Shown piece by piece: positions 15,622 to 22,575 of a stretch of DNA of 64,000 nucleotides (position 1 is its first letter; each line of letters opens with the position of its first letter). A program made the translations under genes and the position numbers. The DNA comes from Acidobacteriota bacterium (lineage in GTDB: Bacteria > Acidobacteriota > Terriglobia > Terriglobales > Acidobacteriaceae): the NCBI GenBank assembly GCA_018268855.1, contig JAFDVR010000002.1, positions 1 to 64,000 on the forward strand. The letters run 5' to 3'. The notes beneath the pieces were generated by a model, which had not been told where the DNA came from, searched no databases, and was given only the letters and a program-made list of their open reading frames with translations.

Positions 15622-18390
15622 ATGTCTAAATACTGGCGTCAGATCGTGTGTGCGTTTCTGGTCCTTGCTGCATCTGGTGTCAGCGAGACGAAACAGATCA
15701 ACTATTTCGGCCACAATGCCGAGGTAGACCAGTACGGTGTGATTGCGCCGTGGTATCCCGCGCAGAATGGGCAGTTCGACTACCGCGTGCGCATCGCGGC
15801 GGAGACGATGAAGCGGTATCCGTGGAGCCAGCCGGGCAAAGCTGTAACGCCCGCGCCGGAGTATGTCTACAACGGCCACTGGAATGATGTGGATTATCGC
15901 GGACGCATTGCATCGCTGGACCAGACGCCCTGGAACAATGGCGATGTGGGACAGCGCAATGCGTATGTGCTGTCGGCAATGATCGATTATTATCGCTATT
16001 CCGGCGACCCGGCTGTGTACACCGCGATTGCAGCTTCCGCAAACTATCTGATCGACCATTGCGAAACGCCTGCGAACCACGGCTGGCCGAAGATGCTGAT
16101 CAGCGTGCCGACGATGGGCGATGCTTACTTCGACTGCAAGGTGGGCGACGTAGAAACCTTCAAGCCGGGGCATGGAAAGATCCAGCTCGATATTGTGGCT
16201 GCTGCCGGTGTGGAGCTTGTCCGCGCTTATGAGCTGACGGGAAATACGAAGTGGCTGGATGCGGCGAAGCACTGGGCCGATCTGATGGTGGCCAATCGTC
16301 GTCACGATCCTTCTGAGAGCCCCTGGGGCCGCTATGCCAATAACAACGGCGGCAATGGGATGAATGGAACGCAGACAGGTGGCGTGGTTTTTCTCCTGAA
16401 TTTTTTCGATGAACTGATTCGTGTTGGATACACCGGCCAGAATGGTGAACTGGTGAAGGCGCGTGATGAAGGCCGCGCTTATCTGAAGGATGTGCTGCTG
16501 CCGAACTGGACCCGCTACGACGTGTGGGGGCGCAACTTCTGGGATTGGGAAGCTCCGGTGCAGGACCGCCATGTTTCAGAGCGTTCCACGACGTACATGA
16601 TGGACCATAAGGATGTTTTTCCGAACTGGAAGAACGATGTCCGCAACATTCTTACGCTGCTGATGAACCACAATTCGGTAAGCCCGGTCTCGCGCGGCGA
16701 TGTGTACAGCGGCGCATGGGCGTATCCGGAATCGTCCACGTGCTGCGGGCGGTCGCTCTGGTATGTGACGAATGCGATCTCCAGCATGTTCACGCGTTAT
16801 GGCTCGGAGGCGCATGATGAGTGGGCGTATGAGATTGGGCGGCGTTCGCAGATTCTCGGAACGTATGACATTTCCCCGACAGGCCACAGCGAAGACCTGC
16901 TGGATGGCGGTGCGTTTGTAAGCTGGCGCTGGTTGAAGAACGCGGGGCCGAAGGCGCTGAAGGATACGCTGCGGTCGATCCAGTACATGCCGGAGCTTGC
17001 AGCGCCTGCGCGTGAGAACCATATTGTGGGTAGCACGGCGGTAGTCCGCAATGTGCTGTATGAGAAAGGGCGCGTGGCTTATGAAACTTTCGACGCACCG
17101 GAAGGCACAGAGGACACGCTGCGGCTGGCATTTATGCCCACATCCATCAAAGCGGATGGTCAGGCACTAGCCATGCGCGAGAATGCTGCAAATGGATATA
17201 CGGCCACCAAGCTGCCGAGTGGCGACTACGTTGTGAAAATCCGGCACGACGGCCATAAGGCGATTGTGATTACGGGCAACGATCCGCAGCACGTGGCAGA
17301 GGCGAGCGCGCTGAAGTTTGAAGGTGCGTGGAGCGCCGATCGTGCGGCACGCATGACAACGAGCGCGGGCGCGTCGATGACGTATTCGTTCACTGGAAAT
17401 CAGTTCCGTTTAGTAGGCGCAGCGAATGAGAAGGGCGGCCTTGCCGACATCTTTGTAGACGATATGAAGCAGCTCGTCTTTCTCGATTGCTACAGCCCCA
17501 TTCCCGTTGAGAACCAGATACTCTACACCCTCAACGGTTTGGATGAAGGTCCGCACACGGTCCGCATTGTTGCGCGTGGAGAGCACAATCCCATTGCAAA
17601 AGGCAGCGCTGTGTATCTGCAGGCGGTGCAGTATTCCGATGCAACAGGAAGCAGTGGATTTGGTGAAGGCGGCGGACCAAAAGGTGTGCAGCGGCTCATC
17701 TTCGGATATACCGGGCGCAAGGACTACATCGATTCCAAAGGCAATGCGTGGAAACCGGGCATGGAGTTTGTGGCGCGCACAGGATCGGGCACAGACATTG
17801 TGGCGCGCACCTGGTGGACAATGCGGCAATCGCTCTTTATCCGCGAAACAGAAGATGAAGAGTTGTATCGCTATGGTGCCCACTGGAAGGATTTCACTGT
17901 GAATCTGACTGTGGGACCGGGCACGTACTATGCGCGACTGAAGTTTGCCGAGACGCAGTTGAACCATGCGGGCGCGCGTGCGATGGACATTTACGTGAAT
18001 GACAAATTGATGGTGCAAGGTTTCGATGTGTTTGCTACCGCGGGTTCATCTGCCGCAACGGGAGCACGCATGCCGGGCCGTCCAAGTACGGCGGTAGACC
18101 TGGTCTTCAACGATCTGAAGCCGAAAGACGGCATTATTGAGATTCGTTTTGTGGGCGACTCCATTGATGGACAGACTGAGGATGCAATGGTGCAAGCGAT
18201 TGAGATCGGTCCGGGAAACGGCGGCACGGGAGCGACTCCGAAGACGGTGGTGAATGCGCGGCCCGGAGATACGGGAGGCGCTTCCGGGCAGGTCGATCTT
18301 GGTTCTGTGCGGCATGAAGAAGTCATGCGCAGCATTGCGCATCCCGCTGCTCAGCCAGCAGAGAAGCGGGGCCTTGCTGCCGGATTCTAA
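15622..18390 (+). CDS. Secreted six-hairpin glycosidase-like protein with C-terminal malectin domain
   Basis: This 922-residue protein starts with a signal-like hydrophobic segment (about 6-20). Residues about 25-430 are rich in paired helices, with conserved aromatic and acidic positions (YNGHWNDVDYRG, WDWEAPVQDRH, STCCGRSLWY), resembling an (alpha/alpha)6 barrel. Beta domains follow; the one at about 590-650 (MTYSFTGNQFRLVG, DIFVDD) resembles carbohydrate-binding sandwiches. Residues about 686-863 look like malectin, a glycan-binding fold (QSLFIRETEDEELYR, AMDIYVNDKL). I cannot assign a glycoside hydrolase family or a catalytic pair. It is probably a periplasmic or outer-membrane enzyme that acts on the glycan entering through the preceding receptor. 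It could be a lyase instead of a hydrolase. Confidence 0.7.
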   Translation: MSKYWRQIVCAFLVLAASGVSETKQINYFGHNAEVDQYGVIAPWYPAQNGQFDYRVRIAAETMKRYPWSQPGKAVTPAPEYVYNGHWNDVDYRGRIASLDQTPWNNGDVGQRNAYVLSAMIDYYRYSGDPAVYTAIAASANYLIDHCETPANHGWPKMLISVPTMGDAYFDCKVGDVETFKPGHGKIQLDIVAAAGVELVRAYELTGNTKWLDAAKHWADLMVANRRHDPSESPWGRYANNNGGNGMNGTQTGGVVFLLNFFDELIRVGYTGQNGELVKARDEGRAYLKDVLLPNWTRYDVWGRNFWDWEAPVQDRHVSERSTTYMMDHKDVFPNWKNDVRNILTLLMNHNSVSPVSRGDVYSGAWAYPESSTCCGRSLWYVTNAISSMFTRYGSEAHDEWAYEIGRRSQILGTYDISPTGHSEDLLDGGAFVSWRWLKNAGPKALKDTLRSIQYMPELAAPARENHIVGSTAVVRNVLYEKGRVAYETFDAPEGTEDTLRLAFMPTSIKADGQALAMRENAANGYTATKLPSGDYVVKIRHDGHKAIVITGNDPQHVAEASALKFEGAWSADRAARMTTSAGASMTYSFTGNQFRLVGAANEKGGLADIFVDDMKQLVFLDCYSPIPVENQILYTLNGLDEGPHTVRIVARGEHNPIAKGSAVYLQAVQYSDATGSSGFGEGGGPKGVQRLIFGYTGRKDYIDSKGNAWKPGMEFVARTGSGTDIVARTWWTMRQSLFIRETEDEELYRYGAHWKDFTVNLTVGPGTYYARLKFAETQLNHAGARAMDIYVNDKLMVQGFDVFATAGSSAATGARMPGRPSTAVDLVFNDLKPKDGIIEIRFVGDSIDGQTEDAMVQAIEIGPGNGGTGATPKTVVNARPGDTGGASGQVDLGSVRHEEVMRSIAHPAAQPAEKRGLAAGF

Positions 18391-18423
18391 GACGGGTGAT
18401 GGGTGTATCTGCGTCGCAGGTTT

Positions 18424-18460
18424 GGAATATCGCCATCAACGTCCGTTGGTGGCGATATCC
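18424..18460. promoter_or_regulatory. Long near-perfect palindrome before the lacI-type gene
   Basis: ATATCGCCATCAACG (18427-18441) and CGTTGGTGGCGATAT (18444-18458) pair at 14 of 15 positions, and the mismatch becomes a G-U pair in RNA. Flanking GG and CC extend it if one base bulges. It ends 12 bases before the regulator start. No T-tract follows, so an operator or an RNA hairpin near the ribosome site is more likely than a terminator. Confidence 0.45.
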
Positions 18461-18472
18461 TGAGACGACGCG

Positions 18473-19525
18473 ATGAGTGCAGAGAACATAAAGCCCGCCG
18501 GTATTAAGCAGATAGCGGATGCGCTTGGTATCTCCATTGGCACCGTAGACAGAGCGTTGCATACGCGGCCGGGTGTGAGCGCGACGACACGCGATCGCGT
18601 TCTGAAGATGGCGGAGAAGCTGCGCTATAAGCCCAACGTTGCGGCACGCAGTTTGAAGCTGAATCGGACGTTTCGCGTTGGGGTATTCTTGCCGCGTGAG
18701 ATTGGGAGTTTTTTCGATGCGCTTCGCGATGGGATTCGCGCGGCGGCTGAGCAGGTGGGAGCTTCTGTTGCGCTGGAGTTTTATTCGTATCCGAGGCTCG
18801 GCGTTGGCGATGTTGCGGCGTTGAAGAAGAATGGATGGGATAGGTTCGACGGTTTGATTCTTGCTCCTGCAGAGCCGTTGAAGCTGGCAGCCATTACCAA
18901 AGCGGCGGCGAAGAGCGGCAAGCCGATGGTATTTGTAGCGACGGATGCTCCGGGGCTTACGCGGTGCGTTTCGATTGCGACCGATGCCGTGGTGAGCGGA
19001 AGTGTTGCGGCAGAGTTGTTAGGGCGTTTTGTGCGCGAGACAGGTCCGGTTGCCTTGTTTACCGGATCGCTCAAGATTGAAGACCATGCCGAGAAGTGCA
19101 GAGGGTTTTCCGATTCGCTTTCTTCGTTCGCTCCGCATTTGAAGCTGCTTCCGGTGATTGAAACGCATGAGTCGGAAGAGGAAGCGTATCGCGAGGCGGT
19201 TGCGCTTTTGAAGCGTGAACGAAACTTATGCGGTGTGTATATCAACACGGCGAACAGTGTTCCTGTGCTGCGCGCGATTCGCGAATCGAAACGTGCGTTG
19301 ACGGTGATTGCGACGGACCTGTTTCCTGAGTTGGTGAGGTTGATTGAGAGCGGGCTGGTGACGGCTTCGTTGCATCAGAGGCCGTTTACGCAGGGCAGGC
19401 TGGCGTTTGAGGCGATGTATCGCGCGTTACAGGGGGGTGAGGTGTCTGTGACGCGTGTTGCGCCGCATGTGGTGTTGCGGTCGAACCTTGGGTTGTTTAC
19501 GCCTGGGTTGGAGCGGGAGAGTTAG
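18473..19525 (+). CDS. LacI-family transcriptional regulator
   Basis: A 350-residue regulator. The helix-turn-helix is at about 10-55 (IKQIADALGISIGTVDRAL, then DRVLKMAEKLRYKPN with the hinge helix NVAARSL). A periplasmic-binding-protein-like effector domain follows (about 68-340; GVFLPREIGSFFDALRDGI, DGLILAP, GVYINTANS). The effector domain resembles the group that also binds sugars through a Peripla_BP_4-type fold. It probably senses the sugar substrate of this region and controls the adjacent secreted glycosidase-like gene, the receptor, or the divergent dehydrogenases. The ATG at 18473 lies just behind a long palindrome that may be its own site. Confidence 0.88.
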   Translation: MSAENIKPAGIKQIADALGISIGTVDRALHTRPGVSATTRDRVLKMAEKLRYKPNVAARSLKLNRTFRVGVFLPREIGSFFDALRDGIRAAAEQVGASVALEFYSYPRLGVGDVAALKKNGWDRFDGLILAPAEPLKLAAITKAAAKSGKPMVFVATDAPGLTRCVSIATDAVVSGSVAAELLGRFVRETGPVALFTGSLKIEDHAEKCRGFSDSLSSFAPHLKLLPVIETHESEEEAYREAVALLKRERNLCGVYINTANSVPVLRAIRESKRALTVIATDLFPELVRLIESGLVTASLHQRPFTQGRLAFEAMYRALQGGEVSVTRVAPHVVLRSNLGLFTPGLERES

Positions 19526-19551
19526 AGCGTTTGAGAGAACGGAAAGTTCGT

Positions 19552-19620
19552 CCCCTCAGGGGCTAAAGCCCGGATTGCCTGCTGTTCTAATGGCTGGGCT
19601 GAAGCCCAGCCCCTTCAAAG
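19552..19620. repeat. 69-bp dispersed repeat with two palindromes, copy 2
   Basis: The same length and design as 10865-10933, with about ten substitutions: CCCCTCAGGGGCTAAAGCCC, a variable middle, then GGCTGGGCTGAAGCCCAGCC and CCTTCAAAG. It lies between the convergent LacI and SDR genes. Confidence 0.75.
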
Positions 19621-19715
19621 CGGTTTGGGTTTTTGATTCTTCAGAAACCGTCTAAAGCACGCTTCTAATCCGGGGTTCTGTTGCAGTCCTTCAGGTGTCG
19701 TTCTGATCGGAAGGA

Positions 19716-19753
19716 ATACGGAGATTCTTCGCTTCGCTCAGAATGACGGTCGG
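19716..19753. repeat. Dispersed repeat, GAGATTCTTC...CAGAATGACGG type, copy 2
   Basis: It matches 494-527 with substitutions. It lies just before the SDR stop codon, in the same gap as the 69-bp repeat, so two repeat families share this junction. Confidence 0.5.
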
Positions 19754-19765
19754 AGAGATTTTGCG

Positions 19766-20548
19766 TTAGACGGTGGCTTTGGTTGCGCCGGTGGAGATGC
19801 CGCCGTCTATGAGCAGGGTTTGGCCTGTGATGTAGCGGCTGGATTCTGAGGCGAGGAAGACGACGGCTCCGTCGAGATCGTCGGGCAGGCCGGGGCGCTT
19901 TACGGGGATGCGGTCTTTCAGGTATTCGACCCATGCTGCGTTTTCGTAGAGGACTTTGTTCTGCTGCGTTTGGAACCAGCCGGGCGCGAGGCAGTTTACG
20001 GTGATGCCGTGCGGGCCCCAGTCGTCGGCGAGGCTCATGGTGAGTTGGCGGATGCCGCCGCGGCTTGCGCCGTAGGGGGCGAGGCCGGCGTATCCTGCGA
20101 CGCAGGTGACGGAGCCGATGTTGATGATGCGTCCGTAGTTGCGGGCGATCATGCCGCGCGCGACGGCTTGCGCGACGAAGAAGGAGCCGCGCAGATTGGT
20201 GTCGAGTATGGTGTTCCAGTCGTCCCATGTGACATCGAGCGCGGGCTTGCGGATGTTGCAACCTGCGTTGTTGACGAGGATGTCGATGTGGCCGAAGTGC
20301 GCTCCGATTTCTCCGACGGCGTTTTGAATGCTTGCGTGATCGCGCACGTCGAGCGCGGTGCTGAAGGTCTTTCTGCCGATGGCGTGGATCTCATCTGCGA
20401 ATGGCTGAAGCGTTTCGCGATGGCGGCTGGTCATGGCGATGTCCGCGCCGGCGCGTGCGAGTGCGCGGCCGAAGTACTGGCCGAGTCCGCGGCTGGTGCC
20501 GGTAACGAGAGCGACTTTGCCGGTGAGGTCGAAGAGGGGGCTGTTCAT
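19766..20548 (-). CDS. SDR-family dehydrogenase with an altered catalytic motif (gluconate-5-dehydrogenase-like)
   Basis: A 260-residue short-chain dehydrogenase. The cofactor loop GTSRGLGQYFG, NNAG (in LVNNAGCNIRK), Ser in NIGSVT and Tyr159 in PYGASRG are present. The catalytic Lys expected four residues after Tyr159 is Arg163, encoded by CGC. This is unusual and might alter activity, although some close relatives may share it. The ending ITGQTLLIDGG is normal. The start ATG overlaps the upstream dehydrogenase stop by 4 bases, so the two are coupled. The best guess is oxidation or reduction of a sugar or sugar acid at C-5 or C-1 in the same pathway as the zinc alcohol dehydrogenase. Confidence 0.85.
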   Translation of the reverse strand: MNSPLFDLTGKVALVTGTSRGLGQYFGRALARAGADIAMTSRHRETLQPFADEIHAIGRKTFSTALDVRDHASIQNAVGEIGAHFGHIDILVNNAGCNIRKPALDVTWDDWNTILDTNLRGSFFVAQAVARGMIARNYGRIINIGSVTCVAGYAGLAPYGASRGGIRQLTMSLADDWGPHGITVNCLAPGWFQTQQNKVLYENAAWVEYLKDRIPVKRPGLPDDLDGAVVFLASESSRYITGQTLLIDGGISTGATKATV

Positions 20549-21594
20549 TGCGCCTCGTTTGCGTTGGGTTGCAGCACTACTTTGAGCAGGCCGGGTTCGT
20601 GGTGGTAAAGGCGATCGAACCATGCTGGGCCGTCTGAGAGTGGAGCGACGGCGGAGAGTAATTTGTCTACGCGGATGTCTCCGCGCGACATGAGTGCGAT
20701 GCATGCGGGGTATTCGCCTGCGGAGGCGCAGGAGCCTTGCAGGCGGATCTGCCGCGTGACTACCGATTGCAGGCCGACTTCGATAGTGGGTGTGATGTTG
20801 CCGACGAGCGTGACGGCTCCGCCTTTGCGTACGGCGTCGATTGCGTTCTTTACGGTGGCGGTGGTGCCGACGCACTCGAGTGCGACGTCGACACCGCGTC
20901 CGTTGGTGAGACGCATCAAGTCGTCGAACGCGCCTTCGTTCTGCATATTGAAGGTATGGGTTGCGCCGAGTTCGCGCGCGAGTGCGAGACGTGTGTCGTC
21001 CACATCGACGACGATGATGTTGCCTGCGCCTGCGAGCCGCACGGCTTGCAGGGTGAGCAGGCCGATCATGCCTGCGCCGATGACGAGTGCGGTGTCGTTG
21101 AGTGTGATGGGCGTGAGCGATACGGCGTGCACGGCTACGGAGACGGCTTCGATGAGCGCGGCGTGCGCGAAGGGCATGTCCGCGGGGAGATGGTAGGCGA
21201 TGCGCGCGGGTACGGTGACAAATTCGGCGAAGGCGCCCATGCGGCGGAAGGCGGGTGTGGAGACGCCGATGACTTCGCGGTCGTCGCAGAGATTGACTTG
21301 TCCGCGCTGGCAGAAGAAACATTTGCCGCAGTAGATGGTGGAGTCGAAGGTGACGCGGTCGCCGGGGGCGAATCCGGTGACGTTGTTGCCGACGGCTTCG
21401 ACGATGCCTGCGGCTTCATGGCCCATGACGATGGGAGGAATGCGGCGGCCGGTGCTGCCGTCGTAGCCGTGCACGTCGCTTCCGCAGATGCCGCAGGCCT
21501 GCACGCGGATGAGTAACTCGCCGGGGGCAGCGGTGGGTTGTGGGAGGTCGAGCACTTCGAGGCGGTTGTACTCCGAGAGGACGAGCGCTTTCAT
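20545..21594 (-). CDS. Zinc-dependent alcohol dehydrogenase (MDR superfamily)
   Basis: A 349-residue medium-chain dehydrogenase. I chose the ATG at 21594 (MKALVLSEYN), which follows AAGGAT; the frame is open for six more codons. The catalytic zinc is bound by CGICGSDVHG and GHEAAG. The structural zinc lobe has four cysteines in CGKCFFCQRGQVNLC. The Rossmann motif is VIGAGMIGLLTLQA, with acidic VVDVDD pointing to NAD. Relatives include sorbitol, galactitol-1-phosphate and L-threonine dehydrogenases, so a polyol or sugar alcohol is likely. It leads the two-gene minus-strand operon with the altered SDR and is convergent with the LacI gene through that SDR. Confidence 0.88.
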   Translation of the reverse strand: MKALVLSEYNRLEVLDLPQPTAAPGELLIRVQACGICGSDVHGYDGSTGRRIPPIVMGHEAAGIVEAVGNNVTGFAPGDRVTFDSTIYCGKCFFCQRGQVNLCDDREVIGVSTPAFRRMGAFAEFVTVPARIAYHLPADMPFAHAALIEAVSVAVHAVSLTPITLNDTALVIGAGMIGLLTLQAVRLAGAGNIIVVDVDDTRLALARELGATHTFNMQNEGAFDDLMRLTNGRGVDVALECVGTTATVKNAIDAVRKGGAVTLVGNITPTIEVGLQSVVTRQIRLQGSCASAGEYPACIALMSRGDIRVDKLLSAVAPLSDGPAWFDRLYHHEPGLLKVVLQPNANEAQ

Positions 21595-21659
21595 TGGGTG
21601 ATCCTTCAACATTTGCGCAGATGTGACGCTGTTTTGAGTCTAGCGAGGGTGCATGAAGT

Positions 21660-21688
21660 TTGCTCGAAAATGAGCGGGGCGGTAGACT
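21660..21688 (+). promoter_or_regulatory. Possible promoter of tRNA-Val
   Basis: TTGCTC (21660-21665) and TAGACT (21683-21688) are 17 bases apart and about 50 bases before the tRNA. A GC-rich CCCCTTCGGGG hairpin lies in the leader. Confidence 0.35.
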
Positions 21689-21737
21689 AGAGGTGCTCTA
21701 TCGGGCGACCCCTTCGGGGCGCGTCCCAGAGACGTAC

Positions 21738-21814
21738 AGGCGCGTAGCTCAGTTGGTTAGAGCGCTACCTTGACACGGTAGAGGTCGTTGGTTCGAATCC
21801 AATCGTGCCTACCA
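21738..21814 (+). tRNA. tRNA-Val (anticodon GAC)
   Basis: The 77-base cloverleaf is complete. The acceptor pairs AGGCGCG with CGTGCCT, allowing one G-U. The D arm contains GCTCAGTTGGTTAGAGC. The anticodon stem CTACC/GGTAG holds loop TTGACAC, giving anticodon GAC. The T arm contains GGTTCGAATCC, and CCA is encoded. Confidence 0.96.
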
Positions 21815-22012
21815 TTCAACTCATTGCATCAACGATGTTTTGAATTGGATGTCTCCACTCAAAACCTTCAACTCGTCACCATTCGTCACCAATTGCAAGT
21901 TTTCGATGAATGATTGGTGTTCCTGTGCTAGGGCAAGCTTGTAAGTTGATAAAAAATTGAATGTGATCTGAGAATATATTCAGATAAAGACTTACGGTGA
22001 TGGGCAGCATAG

Positions 22013-22373
22013 ATGATGTCGATGAAAACTGTTCTAGAGGAAATGAGAAGGACGGTATCAGACTTTAATATCCCGCTAGAATGGTCCTCCGATAATCTGG
22101 ACATATCCTGTATTCAATGATTTTGCTCAATATATATGCTCGAATGCGGAGGTGATTGGATTCGGGCTATCGCCGCTCTCGACAGAGCAAAATGCAATCA
22201 AGATTGCCGTTTCATTTCTGGAGCAAGCCCTTCGCAACGGTGACGAAGAAGTTCGCGATCTGGTCGCAGAATGTATTGAAACACTCTCCTCATGTCCACA
22301 TGCCCACGTTATAGAACCATACGTGGAAGGGGAATTGAAATCTCTATGGGAGGCACACCACTCCCAGCCTTGA
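22013..22373 (+). pseudogene. Small unknown gene broken by one apparent +1 frameshift
   Basis: A first frame starts at ATG 22013 and reads MMSMKTVLEEMRRTVSDF, then EWSSDN, before a stop at about 22118. Skipping one base near 22092-22095 joins it to a second frame that reads IWTYPVFNDFAQYICSNAEV, then IGFGLSPLSTEQNA, and continues to a TGA at 22371. The joined product would be about 119 residues, mostly helical and acidic at the end (RNGDEEVRDLVAECIETL). The downstream part alone could start at GTG 22152 for 73 residues. The region is richer in A and T than its neighbours and lies next to a tRNA, which suggests transfer. It resembles small immunity-type proteins in style only. A sequencing error is an alternative to real decay. 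Confidence 0.5.
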
Positions 22374-22575
22374 ACGCACACTGCTTAGCAATAAGAGTAA
22401 TTTGCAATGTGACTGTAATCGGGTTTCCCTGAACGCATGCTTGTGCCCACAGGACGTGGAGATTGCTAATTAAGAAGTAGGGTGGAGAATGTTAGGCTAG
22501 CGCCTGTCAACAAGACGTCACATACTCTCAGGTGATCGCATCACTCTATTCACAAGTCGATCGCAGGGCTACCGG

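Noticed and set aside
21815..22012. Possible attachment-site repeat of the tRNA-Val 3' end
   Set aside because: No second copy of the tRNA tail could be found downstream within the window, so integration next to the tRNA remains only a suggestion.
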